Source: Cyclobacterium qasimii M12-11B (GTDB lineage Bacteria > Bacteroidota > Bacteroidia > Cytophagales > Cyclobacteriaceae). From it: a stretch of DNA of 64,000 nt. The stretch is taken from NCBI RefSeq assembly GCF_000427295.1, contig NZ_ATNM01000156.1, forward strand, positions 62,001 to 126,000, in the 5' to 3' direction. The position numbers were made by a program, and so were the translations under genes. Under the pieces are notes generated by a model. That model was not told the DNA's origin and did no database searches. It worked only from the letters and a program-made list of their open reading frames with translations. Positions 16,584 to 25,801 of the stretch are shown in pieces; within the stretch, counting starts at the first letter, position 1; each line of letters opens with the position of its first letter.

Positions 16584-18509
16584 ATGCAAATAGAACCTGG
16601 AGAATTACTTCGAGGAATCCATCATCCGGAGGAGCTTAAAAACCTCAGTAAAGACCAATTGGTTCAAATCTGTGATGAACTCAGACAGTTTATAATTGAC
16701 CATGTCTCCGTTTATGGAGGGCATTTTGGAGCTGGCTTAGGAGTAGTGGAATTGACAGTTGCTTTGCATTATGTTCTTAATACTCCTGACGATCAATTGA
16801 TTTGGGATGTGGGGCATCAAGCCTATGGCCATAAAATACTTACTGGACGTAGAAATGATTTCCATACCAACAGATTATACAAAGGTCTGTCAGGATTTCC
16901 AAAAAGAAAAGAAAGTCCATTTGACGCTTTTGGTGTTGGACATTCCAGTACTTCTATTTCTGCAGCACTAGGAATGGCAATGGCTTCTAAATATAAAGGA
17001 GAAACCCATCGGCAACATGTAGCTGTAATAGGTGATGGTGCTATGACTGGTGGTATGGCCTTTGAGGCAATGAACCATGCAGGGGTTTCAGATTGCAATT
17101 TGCTGATCATTCTCAATGACAACTGCATGTCAATAGACCCGAATGTAGGCGCCCTTAAAGATTACCTTACCGATATCACTACTTCACACACCTATAATAA
17201 GGTTAAAGATGAAGTATGGAACCTTCTTGGTAAAATTAGCAAATTTGGTTTTAGTGCTCAGGATGTCGTTTCTAAAGTAGAAGGAGCGATTAAATCGGCC
17301 ATGCTGAAACAAAGCAACCTGTTTGAATCTTTAAATTTACGCTATTTTGGTCCTGTAGACGGCCATGATGTGAATCACCTTGTAGAGGTGCTTAATGACC
17401 TTAAAGATATTCCTGGACCAAAAATCCTTCACTGCATAACCGTAAAAGGGAAAGGGTTTGCTCCAGCAGAAAAAGACCAAACTAAATGGCATGCGCCAGG
17501 TAAATTTGATAAAATTACTGGGGAAATAGCAAAAAAAATCCCTACTACCCCACAAGCACCCAAGTATCAGGATGTTTTTGGTCATACCCTTGTGGAGTTG
17601 GCCGAGAAAAATAAAAATATTGTTGGGGTTACTCCTGCGATGCCTTCAGGATCCTCCATGAACATCATGATGAAGGCATTCCCTGAAAGATCCTATGACG
17701 TTGGAATAGCAGAACAACATGCCGTTACTTTCTCGGCAGGTTTGGCTACTCAAGGACTTGTTCCCTTCTGTAATATATACAGTACCTTTATGCAGAGGGC
17801 TTATGACCAGGTGATTCATGATGTATGTCTGCAGGATCTACCAGTTGTTCTTTGTTTAGACAGGGCTGGATTTGCCGGTGCAGATGGTCCAACTCACCAT
17901 GGGGCGTATGATTTGGCTTTTCTTCGCTGTGTACCAAACTTAGTAGTTAGTGCTCCGATGAATGAAGAGGAGTTGAGAAACCTGATGTTTTCAGGAGCTG
18001 AGCACCAGGCGCCTTATGCGATCAGGTACCCAAGAGGTCAAGGTGTAATGCCTGACTGGAGAAAACCATTTAGAAAAATACCTACGGGACAAGGAAGAAT
18101 AATTACCGAAGGTAAAGACATTGCCATTTTAACTATCGGGCATATTGGTAATTATGTGCTTGAAAACAGTAAGAAGTTTAAAGAACTTGGTCTTAGTGTA
18201 GCCCATTATGACATGCGATTTGTCAAGCCGCTTGATGAATCTCTCCTCCATGAAGTTTTTGGTAAATTTGACAAAGTCATTACTGTTGAAGATGGTTGCC
18301 TGATGGGGGGATTTGGAAGTGCAGTTCTTGAATGGATGATGGATCATGATTACTATTCCAGAGTGAAGCGTCTAGGGATTCCTGATGAAGTGGTAGAACA
18401 TGGAGAACAAGGAGAATTACATCACGAATGTGGTTTCGATGCGTCAGGGATTTTACAGACCGTAAAAGACATGATGAACCTTAAGGTTTCTGATAAAATC
18501 AATGTATAA
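16584..18509 (+). CDS. dxs: 1-deoxy-D-xylulose-5-phosphate synthase
   Basis: A 641-residue thiamine diphosphate enzyme condensing pyruvate with glyceraldehyde 3-phosphate, the first step of the MEP isoprenoid pathway. The N-terminal domain has DVGHQAYGHKILTGR and the ThDP motif GDGAMTGG at 150-157; the pyrimidine domain contains VGIAEQHAVTFSAG with the catalytic Glu, and DRAGFAGADGPTHHG. The C-terminal transketolase-like domain is complete. Length is standard. A palindrome stands directly upstream and a likely terminator downstream, so it is probably transcribed alone. Confidence 0.97.
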   Translation: MQIEPGELLRGIHHPEELKNLSKDQLVQICDELRQFIIDHVSVYGGHFGAGLGVVELTVALHYVLNTPDDQLIWDVGHQAYGHKILTGRRNDFHTNRLYKGLSGFPKRKESPFDAFGVGHSSTSISAALGMAMASKYKGETHRQHVAVIGDGAMTGGMAFEAMNHAGVSDCNLLIILNDNCMSIDPNVGALKDYLTDITTSHTYNKVKDEVWNLLGKISKFGFSAQDVVSKVEGAIKSAMLKQSNLFESLNLRYFGPVDGHDVNHLVEVLNDLKDIPGPKILHCITVKGKGFAPAEKDQTKWHAPGKFDKITGEIAKKIPTTPQAPKYQDVFGHTLVELAEKNKNIVGVTPAMPSGSSMNIMMKAFPERSYDVGIAEQHAVTFSAGLATQGLVPFCNIYSTFMQRAYDQVIHDVCLQDLPVVLCLDRAGFAGADGPTHHGAYDLAFLRCVPNLVVSAPMNEEELRNLMFSGAEHQAPYAIRYPRGQGVMPDWRKPFRKIPTGQGRIITEGKDIAILTIGHIGNYVLENSKKFKELGLSVAHYDMRFVKPLDESLLHEVFGKFDKVITVEDGCLMGGFGSAVLEWMMDHDYYSRVKRLGIPDEVVEHGEQGELHHECGFDASGILQTVKDMMNLKVSDKINV

Positions 18510-18532
18510 ATAATATTAGGAGACTTTGTGGT

Positions 18533-18567
18533 AAGGAAATCCAAGCGGTTTCCTTTAATTATTTTTT
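18533..18567 (+). terminator. intrinsic terminator of dxs
   Basis: AAGGAAA-T-CC-AAGC-GG-TTTCCTT forms a 9 bp stem with one bulged T, followed by an AT-rich stretch and a seven-T run. It begins 23 bp after the dxs stop. Confidence 0.6.
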
Positions 18568-18624
18568 TAAATTGGGTAATCTTAATTGATAAGCACGAAT
18601 GGTAATATTTAACCCTTTGCTATT

Positions 18625-19779
18625 ATGTCTCAAATACTCAATCCCAGAAGAGATTTTTTGAAGAAGGCGACAACTGCCTCTGTGGCATTGTCATTGAATC
18701 AGACTTCTTTCTCAACTATTACTAAAAAGAAAAAAAACAAACTTCCCAAATGGAGAGGGTTTAACTTACTGGATTTTTTTAACCCTGTGCCAGAGAATGG
18801 CCGGAAAACCAAACCCGAGTACTTTAAATACATGTCGGATTGGGGTTTTGATTTTGTCCGAATCCCAATTTCCTACCCAAGTTATTTGGATTTTGACCGC
18901 AGCAAACCCATCCGGCCTGATGAGGTGATGCAGTTTGACAATAAAATACTTGATGAAATTGATCAAATAATCGATCACAGCCACAATCAAAATTTACACG
19001 TCAGTTTGAATTTACACCGGGCACCAGGATTCTGCATCAATGCGGGATTTAAGGAACCTTACAATTTATGGGAGGACGAAGAGGCCTTGGATGCTTTTTG
19101 CGCCCATTGGGAGATGTGGTCAAAGCGGTATAAAAATATTTCTTCCAAAAAATTGAGCTTTGATTTGGTAAATGAACCCTATAAAAGGTTGGACCCTAAC
19201 GACCAACATTCCCCAGGTGGTCCAGTACCGATAAATGAATACAGAAAAGTCGCTGAAGCAGCCTTGAAAACTATCAAAGGGATCAACAAGAAGCGGCTGG
19301 TCATTGCAGATGGAAATGGTGGAGGAGGCATAGCCATACCTGAATTTGCGGATCTGGACTTAAATCAAAGTTGCAGGGGTTATTTCCCTATGCATATTTC
19401 CCATCACAAAGCTTCATGGGCTTTCAAGGACCCCGAAAGCTTGCCCACACCTAGCTGGCCAGGCCTACACAATGATCGTTACTTTGGAAAGGAAGATTTG
19501 GAAAAGCATTATGCGCCATGGCTTGCCCTACTGGATCAAGGAGTGGGTGTGCATTGCGGAGAATTGGGCTGTTATAATAAAACACCCCATGAGGTCTTTT
19601 TAGCCTGGTTTGGTGACATTTTAGAGATATTGGACGACAATGAAATTGGGTTTGGATTATGGGAGTTTTCAGGCACCTTCGGTGTGCTTAACTCTGGAAG
19701 AACAGACATTGCCTACGAAGATTGGTATGGCGAGAAATTAGATAGAAAACTATTAAACCTTTTGATGAAAAATGCCTGA
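18625..19779 (+). CDS. Tat-exported glycoside hydrolase family 5 (cellulase-like)
   Basis: A 384-residue protein with an N-terminal RRDFLKK twin-arginine motif (residues 8-14) followed by a moderately hydrophobic stretch, so export is probably by Tat in folded form. The rest is a TIM barrel of GH5 type: acid/base Glu E184 in FDLVNEP and nucleophile E313 in VHCGELGCY, with WRGFNLLDFF and GFDFVRIPI before and LWEFSG after. GH5 enzymes cut beta-glucans, mannans and related glycans; the substrate cannot be told here. The stop overlaps the start of the following alpha/beta hydrolase by 8 bp. Confidence 0.85.
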   Translation: MSQILNPRRDFLKKATTASVALSLNQTSFSTITKKKKNKLPKWRGFNLLDFFNPVPENGRKTKPEYFKYMSDWGFDFVRIPISYPSYLDFDRSKPIRPDEVMQFDNKILDEIDQIIDHSHNQNLHVSLNLHRAPGFCINAGFKEPYNLWEDEEALDAFCAHWEMWSKRYKNISSKKLSFDLVNEPYKRLDPNDQHSPGGPVPINEYRKVAEAALKTIKGINKKRLVIADGNGGGGIAIPEFADLDLNQSCRGYFPMHISHHKASWAFKDPESLPTPSWPGLHNDRYFGKEDLEKHYAPWLALLDQGVGVHCGELGCYNKTPHEVFLAWFGDILEILDDNEIGFGLWEFSGTFGVLNSGRTDIAYEDWYGEKLDRKLLNLLMKNA

Positions 19780-20542
19780 TATATCATTTTGGAAAGAAGG
19801 ATCCGGCAAAGCGCTGGTTTTGTTACCTGGGTTTTGCGAAACAAAGGAAATGTGGAGAGAATTTGCTGCTCCCCTTTTGGATACTTGTGAAATCTGGTGT
19901 CCGGATTTACCGGGTTTTGGAAACAGTCCAGCAGCTAAGGATCAATTTTCCATTGCAGAAATTGGTGAAATTTTGGCCGATTGGATGTTGGCCAATAATA
20001 TCGGAGATGCGGTATTAATAGGGCATTCTTTGGGTGGATACCTGGCTCTGGAAATGGCCCTACTTCAAAGACTTGACTTGAGTGGTCTGGGATTGTTTCA
20101 TTCTACTGCTTTTGCTGACAGCGAGGACAAGAAAAAGAGCAGGAAAAAAACCGTAGAATTTGTTAATAAACATGGCGTAAAGAGCTTCATTCAATCTTCA
20201 TTGCCTTTGCTTTTTCTGAGAGAAAACAGGGAAAGATGCAAGGAGGACATTGCCTCCCTGATTCATCATGCCAGCCAATTGCCTTTGGCAAGTATCATTG
20301 CTTATCTACATGCCATGCGGAACCGTAAGGACCACATGAAGACGCTTTCGGAATTCCAAAAGCCTACTTTGATGATTTGTGGAAATGAGGATACCGCTGT
20401 ACCGATAGCAGATAGCCTCAAACATAAGCATGCAGTAGATCAATTTTATCAATTGACAAATTGCGGGCACATGGGGATGTTTGAACAAACCCAACATACC
20501 CAAAAAGCGATCCGTACTTTTATGGAAAGCCTGCCTACTTAA
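19772..20542 (+). CDS. alpha/beta hydrolase
   Basis: A 256-residue single-domain hydrolase. The nucleophile elbow is GHSLGG with S86, preceded by the oxyanion-hole segment LLPGFCETKEMW. A late Asp lies in GNEDTAVPIAD and the His in NCGHMGMFE. The family covers esterases, lactonases and thioesterases, so the substrate is open. It overlaps the GH5 gene by 8 bp and is co-transcribed with it, and its last 4 bp overlap the convergent SDR gene. It has no signal peptide, so it is unlikely to act where the Tat-exported GH5 does. Confidence 0.85.
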   Translation: MPDISFWKEGSGKALVLLPGFCETKEMWREFAAPLLDTCEIWCPDLPGFGNSPAAKDQFSIAEIGEILADWMLANNIGDAVLIGHSLGGYLALEMALLQRLDLSGLGLFHSTAFADSEDKKKSRKKTVEFVNKHGVKSFIQSSLPLLFLRENRERCKEDIASLIHHASQLPLASIIAYLHAMRNRKDHMKTLSEFQKPTLMICGNEDTAVPIADSLKHKHAVDQFYQLTNCGHMGMFEQTQHTQKAIRTFMESLPT

Positions 20543-21297
20543 TAGGTAGCTCTTCCTCCGGATAAGTCAAATATAAATCCTGTATTAAAGCTTGCTTCCT
20601 CGGATAGAATCCAACTTGCAATAGAGGCTGCCTCATCCACAGTACCCAACCGTTGCATAGGGATTTTGGATGCCATGTACTCTAATTGCGCAGGGTCAGT
20701 ATCTTTATTCATTGCAGTGAGAATAACTGCTGGTGCGAGCCCATTTACTGTAATTCCAGATGTAGCATATTCTTTACCTAATGCTTTTACCAAGCCAATT
20801 ACTCCTGCTTTGGTGGTGGAGTAACCTACCATATTTGGGTTCCCTTCTTTACCAGCTATAGAAGCAATTAGGAGAATTCTACCGTACTGTGCTTTTTCCA
20901 TATGCTTCAGGGCATACTTAGCAGTCAGGAAAGAACCTCTTAAATTCACATTGTAAATTTTGTCAAAGTCCTCAGTAGAATAATCCGTAATTTTAATTTG
21001 CGTGGGCCCCACTATTCCAGCGGAGTTGACCAAGATGTCCAGTTTCCCGAAATGACTTATAGTCTCCTGATAGCCATTCTTTACGGCTTCTTCATTTGAA
21101 ATATCTACAACAAAAGCTTTAACCGGAAGACCTTCTTTTTGCCATTCACTTTCTAAGGCCATCAACTTTTCTTTGTTGAAGTCCCAAAGGGCAACACTTG
21201 CGCCTTCATCTGCTAGCTTTTTGGCGATGCCTTTGCCAATTCCGTCTGCGGCTCCTGTTATTACTGCTACTCTGTTATTGTATCTAGATTCAGTCAT
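20539..21297 (-). CDS. short-chain dehydrogenase/reductase
   Basis: A 252-residue classical SDR. The Rossmann motif TGAADGIGKG lies near residues 14-23, the NNAG-like region reads LVNSAGIVG, and the active-site pair is YSTTK. The C-terminal FDLSGGRATY is typical of 3-oxoacyl-ACP reductase-like or sugar and alcohol dehydrogenases. MTESRYNNRVAVITG at 21297 was chosen over the start eight codons upstream because related proteins begin close to this point. Substrate unknown. It converges with and overlaps the alpha/beta hydrolase end. Confidence 0.85.
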   Translation of the reverse strand: MTESRYNNRVAVITGAADGIGKGIAKKLADEGASVALWDFNKEKLMALESEWQKEGLPVKAFVVDISNEEAVKNGYQETISHFGKLDILVNSAGIVGPTQIKITDYSTEDFDKIYNVNLRGSFLTAKYALKHMEKAQYGRILLIASIAGKEGNPNMVGYSTTKAGVIGLVKALGKEYATSGITVNGLAPAVILTAMNKDTDPAQLEYMASKIPMQRLGTVDEAASIASWILSEEASFNTGFIFDLSGGRATY

Positions 21298-21794
21298 TGA
21301 AATGATTTTTGGGTTTTCCACCCCTAAAATTAAGAAAGTGTTGATAAATAGTGAACATTGTTGTGGCTAAATTTAAAGAAATCTAATCGCGCAGGGGTTC
21401 ACTTTTTTAATTCTATCGTGGTATTTACAACAATTAAATTTAAATTACTAAGGTAAATATTTCAGGATATTATGGAATTGTCTCTCTTTTGGACAGGAAA
21501 TGGGCTTTCTTGGGATTGAAATCCCTATAATATCAGACTATGAGAACCTGAGATTTAGGAATGAAAAGCTAACTGCAACTTAAGAGACAAATACGTGTTT
21601 ATCACCTATGACACCAGCTCATTTAAAACTAATATTGGCTTCAGGGAGTTAGAATAGGGATCAGAATAAGTCGTGTCATATTATGAGTGTGTGTATTTAG
21701 CGCTAAAAAATAGATGATAGCGGTTATTTTATTTAAAAAAATGTAACCTTTTAGGTGCATTATTGGTATCGAAAAACAATTAGCTCAAAATATT
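21298..21794. other. long intergenic region without identified feature
   Basis: A 497 bp gap between divergent genes. Apart from a small hairpin (GGGATT at 21512-21517 with AATCCC at 21520-21525) nothing was recognised: no RNA gene, no consensus promoter, no credible ORF. Confidence 0.4.
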
Positions 21795-22214
21795 ATGAAA
21801 CAGACCAAACTAATTTTTATCTTTTTCTTGCTCTTTTGTTTTACTTCTTGTAGTTCACTCAATAGCATGAACCCACTAAGCTTACTTACTGGAAATAAGT
21901 GGCAGCTAGCTGGAATGATGGGTAAGGCAATAGACGCCGGAAAATTTGCCGATGCTTTGCCCTTGCTAAGTTTTATGGATGGCGGCAAACTTAGCGGATT
22001 TACCGGCTGTAATAATTTTTCCGGAGACTTTAATCTGGAAGGAAAGAATATTTCTTTAAACCCGGGTGCTTTAACTAAAAAAGCCTGCCCCGGATCGGGA
22101 GAAAATGAATTTCTAGCAGTACTTTCCAAAGTGAAGGATTTTAAGGTTGTTAAAGATAAATTGACCTTAATGGATGGTGCTACCGAACTATTGAGTTTTA
22201 TCCCTGAAAAATAG
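21795..22214 (+). CDS. META-domain (HslJ-like) lipoprotein
   Basis: A 139-residue lipoprotein with a hydrophobic N terminus and lipobox LFCFTSC (Cys19). The mature part is a META domain: GNKWQLAGM, then GKLSGFTGCNNFSGDF, then KKACPG with the paired Cys of the HslJ group, and a closing strand LTLMDG...LLSFIPE. HslJ-type proteins are found in the outer membrane or periplasm and are linked to stress and novobiocin tolerance in E. coli; their biochemical role is unknown. It is 200 bp ahead of the ECF sigma gene on the same strand. Confidence 0.82.
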   Translation: MKQTKLIFIFFLLFCFTSCSSLNSMNPLSLLTGNKWQLAGMMGKAIDAGKFADALPLLSFMDGGKLSGFTGCNNFSGDFNLEGKNISLNPGALTKKACPGSGENEFLAVLSKVKDFKVVKDKLTLMDGATELLSFIPEK

Positions 22215-22423
22215 CGCATACAATTATAATAAGCTTTTGTTTTCCACCTTCGAAGCAAACCGAGATGTTTTTAACTCTTGTTTGTCACCAGTGCTAATAT
22301 TTGAGCAAAGCAGTGTTTATCTTAATTCATTTCCCCAAGGGGGATATTGTAGCAGAAAATAATCATTAGCTGGTGGGAAGCCTATTGTAGTGTTTACCTT
22401 TATACTTGATTTTATTTGTCACC

Positions 22424-23011
22424 ATGAAAAAAAAGACAAGTTCTCTGTCCAAACAAAAAGTTATCAGTGAATGGGTTCATTCATTCAGCGATTACCTCTA
22501 TAGTTGGGCATATCACAAAACCAGTAGTAATGAAACCGCCGAAGACTTGGTTCAGGAGGTATTTATGGCGGCCGTTAAAAATTATGAGAAATTTGAAGGT
22601 AGAAGTAGTCCCAAAACATGGTTGTTAAAAATTTTAAACAATAAAATTATTGATCATTACCGGAAGTCATCCAAGAACCAAAAAAACCAAGATGATACTG
22701 CTTCTCAGTTTACGGATTCATTTTTTAATGGTGCAGACAACTGGAAGGCCAATGGACTGGAAGAAGCCTGGACAAAGGAAAGCCATTTGCTTGATGACCC
22801 GGCTTTTAATAGCGTTATGGAGATATGTATTGAAGATCTCCCAACCAAATGGCGCCTTGCAATTCTTTCAAAATACCTACTTCAAAAAGAATCCGTCGAG
22901 ATTTGTCAGGAACTAGAAATTACGGAGTCTAATTATTGGCAAGTGTTACACAGGGGCAAATTACTTCTAAAGAAATGTTTGGAAGTTAACTGGTTTGTAA
23001 AAAATAATTAA
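22424..23011 (+). CDS. ECF-type RNA polymerase sigma factor
   Basis: A 195-residue sigma-70 family protein. Region 2 is clear: NETAEDLVQEVFMAAVKNYEKF (in parts) and SPKTWLLKILNNKIIDHYRK, which are regions 2.2 and 2.3/2.4. Region 4 has the helix-turn-helix in LQKESVEICQELEITESNYWQVLHRGK (in parts). The ATG at 22424 was chosen; the frame also opens with TTG at 22406. The anti-sigma candidate begins 5 bp after the stop, which is the usual order for an ECF/anti-sigma pair. The long linker between regions 2 and 4 resembles a group common in Bacteroidota. Confidence 0.86.
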   Translation: MKKKTSSLSKQKVISEWVHSFSDYLYSWAYHKTSSNETAEDLVQEVFMAAVKNYEKFEGRSSPKTWLLKILNNKIIDHYRKSSKNQKNQDDTASQFTDSFFNGADNWKANGLEEAWTKESHLLDDPAFNSVMEICIEDLPTKWRLAILSKYLLQKESVEICQELEITESNYWQVLHRGKLLLKKCLEVNWFVKNN

Positions 23012-23016
23012 TAGGG

Positions 23017-23286
23017 ATGTTGTTGGAGAAAATAATGAGTAAAATGCTTCTTTCATGTAAGGAAGCCACTTTCTTAATAGAAAAACAAATGGTCAGTCCA
23101 CTGACTTTTACACAAAAGCTAAGACTTAAGATGCATTTAAAACTATGCAAAGTTTGCAATGCTTATGAGAGCCAAAGTAAAACCATGAATAAAGCCTTGG
23201 AGAAGTGGGTAAAGGATGGAGCGCTCTCCAAAACGCTACCTTCAAAAATCAAATCAGACATACTTCAAAAAATTAATCGCAAATAA
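23017..23286 (+). CDS. small zinc-finger anti-sigma factor candidate without membrane segment
   Basis: An 89-residue basic protein. The pattern LSCKEATFLIE, followed by LRLKMHLKLCKVCNAYE, gives Cys and then H-x3-C-x2-C, the zinc signature of anti-sigma domains (zf-HC2). It lacks the transmembrane helix of most such proteins, so it would be a soluble, possibly redox-sensing anti-sigma. Placement 5 bp after the ECF sigma gene supports the pairing. A second start (ATG at 23035, with GGAG before it) is as good as the one given. Binding to the sigma factor is inferred. Confidence 0.65.
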   Translation: MLLEKIMSKMLLSCKEATFLIEKQMVSPLTFTQKLRLKMHLKLCKVCNAYESQSKTMNKALEKWVKDGALSKTLPSKIKSDILQKINRK

Positions 23287-23430
23287 TTTGATTTTTTTGT
23301 CAGGCCATTAACTTATTCACGTCTATTTGGTTATATCACTGAAATTCAATTGATGAGAAGGGAAATTCCTATTTCTTTTTTTCTCTGAATACTGTATAAC
23401 AATCAAATTAATAACCAAACAGACCTAGTT

Positions 23431-24171
23431 ATGGAATTAAGTACTTTTCAAAAGGGATTGAATAAAGACAATCCTTATGATTTTTCAGCATTAAAGGCAG
23501 TTTTTCTTAATTGTACCCTTAAAAAATCCCCCGAATTATCTCACACTGAAGGGTTGATTAAAATGAGTGATGCCATCATGCGTGCAAATGGCATTTCTAC
23601 CGATATAATTCGCCCTGCTGATCATCAGATTGCTTTTGGTGTATATCCGGACATGACGGAACATGGCTGGGATCGGGATGATTGGCCTGCCATACAGGAA
23701 AAAGTAATGGCTGCAGATATTTTGGTAATAGGAAGCCCTATTTGGTTGGGAGAAAAATCCTCCATAGCCACTCTTGTCATAGAAAGATTGTATGGGTTTT
23801 CAGGAGAAATGAACAAGCAGGGACAATATGCCTATTATGGTAAAACCGGAGGTTGTCTGATTACTGGAAATGAAGATGGAATCAAACACTGCGCCATGAA
23901 CCTTTTATATAGTCTTCAGCATCTTGGCTATGTGATTCCTCCCCAGGCAGACGCTGGATGGATAGGTGAAGCAGGGCCAGGTCCATCTTATTTAGACAAA
24001 AACTCTGGCGGGATAGAAAATGACTTCACTAATCGTAACACGACTTTCATGACCTGGAATTTAATGCATATGGCCAATATGCTTAAGAATGGAATTCCTG
24101 CCTATGGCAACCAAAGAGACAAGTGGGATAACCGGGAAACCAAAGACCATCCCAACCCTGAATACAGGTAG
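23431..24171 (+). CDS. flavodoxin-fold NAD(P)H-dependent oxidoreductase
   Basis: A 246-residue flavodoxin-like protein. It has AVFLNCTLKKSPELSHTE at the FMN phosphate loop (residues 29-46), ADILVIGSPIWLGEKSS as the second flavin contact, and GKTGGCLITGNEDG as the third. The family includes NADPH-dependent FMN reductases and iron-sulfur flavoproteins, acting on quinones or as electron carriers. The last 50 residues are helical and end in DNRETKDHPNPEYR. It follows the anti-sigma gene by 145 bp on the same strand and may belong to the sigma regulon, which is inference. Confidence 0.8.
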   Translation: MELSTFQKGLNKDNPYDFSALKAVFLNCTLKKSPELSHTEGLIKMSDAIMRANGISTDIIRPADHQIAFGVYPDMTEHGWDRDDWPAIQEKVMAADILVIGSPIWLGEKSSIATLVIERLYGFSGEMNKQGQYAYYGKTGGCLITGNEDGIKHCAMNLLYSLQHLGYVIPPQADAGWIGEAGPGPSYLDKNSGGIENDFTNRNTTFMTWNLMHMANMLKNGIPAYGNQRDKWDNRETKDHPNPEYR

Positions 24172-24377
24172 TTTATCAAAATGCACCCTATTTAAGGGAA
24201 GGAAAAAGGGTTGGTCAAATAATTAAGCCAATAATTTTACGGAAGGATTTCCAAACCCTTTTTCCGAAGTGGTGCTATAAACCTTTGGTAGGACTATGGC
24301 TAATTCGCCTAATATTGTCCACCTCCTTTTTCAAATATCAAGCATACTATTTATAAAGCTAAATAATTTCGATAATT

Positions 24378-25091
24378 ATGGGAAATGTACATTTACTTAA
24401 ATTTTATCTATTTATTGCCACCTTTTTTTTAGCAGTCACTTGTGTGCATGCTCAGCAAACGCCTTTACCTAAAACAGATCAATATTTTGATGTGGCTGTG
24501 GGATTTGGAGAAAACAGTCAAACAAGCTATTCCCTCTCATGGAATAAAAACTATGGATTGTTTTCTTCTAAAAAATTAAGACTAGGTTATGGTATTCGTT
24601 TTTCAGGATTTAGTGGAAAAGAGCTCGATTACATCACTGCCCCAGCTGATCTGACGGGTGATGATGCGACGATTGATACGCTTTCTATGAGTAAAGCCAA
24701 TACCATGGCCCTTAACGCCATGATTAATATTCAATACCAGTTTCATCCAAAATTCAAGGCTGGATTTAATATTGATGCTTTTGGGCTTGGCTTTGGGGGT
24801 GAAAAAAATGGCGTTTTTATCAGCTCCGAAAATACCGGACAATTTCCTCAGAGCGTTTCAGCTAGCCCAACCTCATTTAATGCCCTGTTGGGAGGTGACA
24901 ATGACCTTGGCCAACTCAAATCAGAGTTTTATGTGGCTTATGCGGTGTCTCCCAAAACATGGCTGAGGGCTGGGGCGGATTTGACGTTTTCGGAATACAC
25001 AGCGGAACAAAACTTAAGCTATGAAAATGACAGATTCAGAAATAAAGCCATGTTGTTTTTCGTGGCTGTTTCATACAATCCTTTTAAGTAA
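24378..25091 (+). CDS. outer-membrane beta-barrel-like protein of unknown function
   Basis: A 237-residue protein with a clear signal peptide (FYLFIATFFLAVTCVHAQQ). The mature part alternates short amphipathic strands with aromatic ends, such as SYSLSWNKNYGLF, LRLGYGIRFSGFSG, FKAGFNIDAFGLGFGG and WLRAGADLTFSEYT, closing with AMLFFVAVSYNPFK, whose terminal aromatic fits an outer-membrane barrel of about 8-10 strands. No family name is recognised. It stands alone, with 200 bp before and 150 bp after. Confidence 0.6.
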   Translation: MGNVHLLKFYLFIATFFLAVTCVHAQQTPLPKTDQYFDVAVGFGENSQTSYSLSWNKNYGLFSSKKLRLGYGIRFSGFSGKELDYITAPADLTGDDATIDTLSMSKANTMALNAMINIQYQFHPKFKAGFNIDAFGLGFGGEKNGVFISSENTGQFPQSVSASPTSFNALLGGDNDLGQLKSEFYVAYAVSPKTWLRAGADLTFSEYTAEQNLSYENDRFRNKAMLFFVAVSYNPFK

Positions 25092-25242
25092 ATTTCATCA
25101 AACCCAAACCATTCAATAGATATCACATAGATTGCTGAAATCACCCTGAAATCAGTCACTTCATTGCTGTTTGGAGATTCCAACACTTCCCAATTGAATC
25201 GGGAAATCCTATTGCGTAATCTGGGTTACAACTTTAAAAATC

Positions 25243-25782
25243 ATGAAAGCTTCCATTTTAGTCCTACTGTTTTATTGGGTAATGTCTCCAGATATGGCAA
25301 ACAATGCTGCCAACTCAGAGAAAAAGTTAGAAGAGTCCTATATTAAATTCAATATCAGAAACCTGGGATTAAATGTGGAGGGAACCTTCAAGTCCTTTAA
25401 AACCACGGTGGAATACGATAAATCCCAACCTGAAAAAAGTAGCTTTACAGCTGAAATTCAAACAAATTCCATTGACACAGGAATTAATAAAAGGGACAGT
25501 CACTTGAAGCAAGAGGAATATTTCCATGTAGATAAGTATCCAACCATTAAGTTTACCTCTACAAAAGTATCTGCTGTAGGTGATAGCGGGCTTAAAGTAC
25601 TTGGTAACCTTACTATAAAAGGCAAGACCCTTCCTATTACTTTAGAAGTGGCCTTGTCACCGGCAGGTTCAGCCACACAATTTACAATCAAAGGAGAACT
25701 CGACAGGAGAGATTATGAAGTTGGAGGAAGCAGTTGGGTTATGTCAGATGAGGTCTATTTGGATCTTTTAATAGTGAAATAA
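25243..25782 (+). CDS. YceI family protein
   Basis: A 179-residue protein with a YceI lipocalin-like domain: IKFNIRNLGLNVEGTFKSF, SIDTGINKRDSHLKQEEYFHVDKYPTIKFTS (in parts) and LTIKGKTLPITLEV. The family binds isoprenoid or polyene lipids in the periplasm. The N terminus is hydrophobic (ILVLLFYWVMS) and acts as a signal peptide or anchor. It precedes the BamA/TamA-like gene by 19 bp, so the two are likely co-transcribed. Confidence 0.88.
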   Translation: MKASILVLLFYWVMSPDMANNAANSEKKLEESYIKFNIRNLGLNVEGTFKSFKTTVEYDKSQPEKSSFTAEIQTNSIDTGINKRDSHLKQEEYFHVDKYPTIKFTSTKVSAVGDSGLKVLGNLTIKGKTLPITLEVALSPAGSATQFTIKGELDRRDYEVGGSSWVMSDEVYLDLLIVK

Positions 25783-25801
25783 AGGATAAATAGAAAAGTA
25801 G

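Noticed and set aside
25164-25346. 60-codon plus-strand ORF ahead of the YceI gene
   Set aside because: It overlaps the YceI start in another frame and has no domain or signal; the YceI frame is clearly the coding one.
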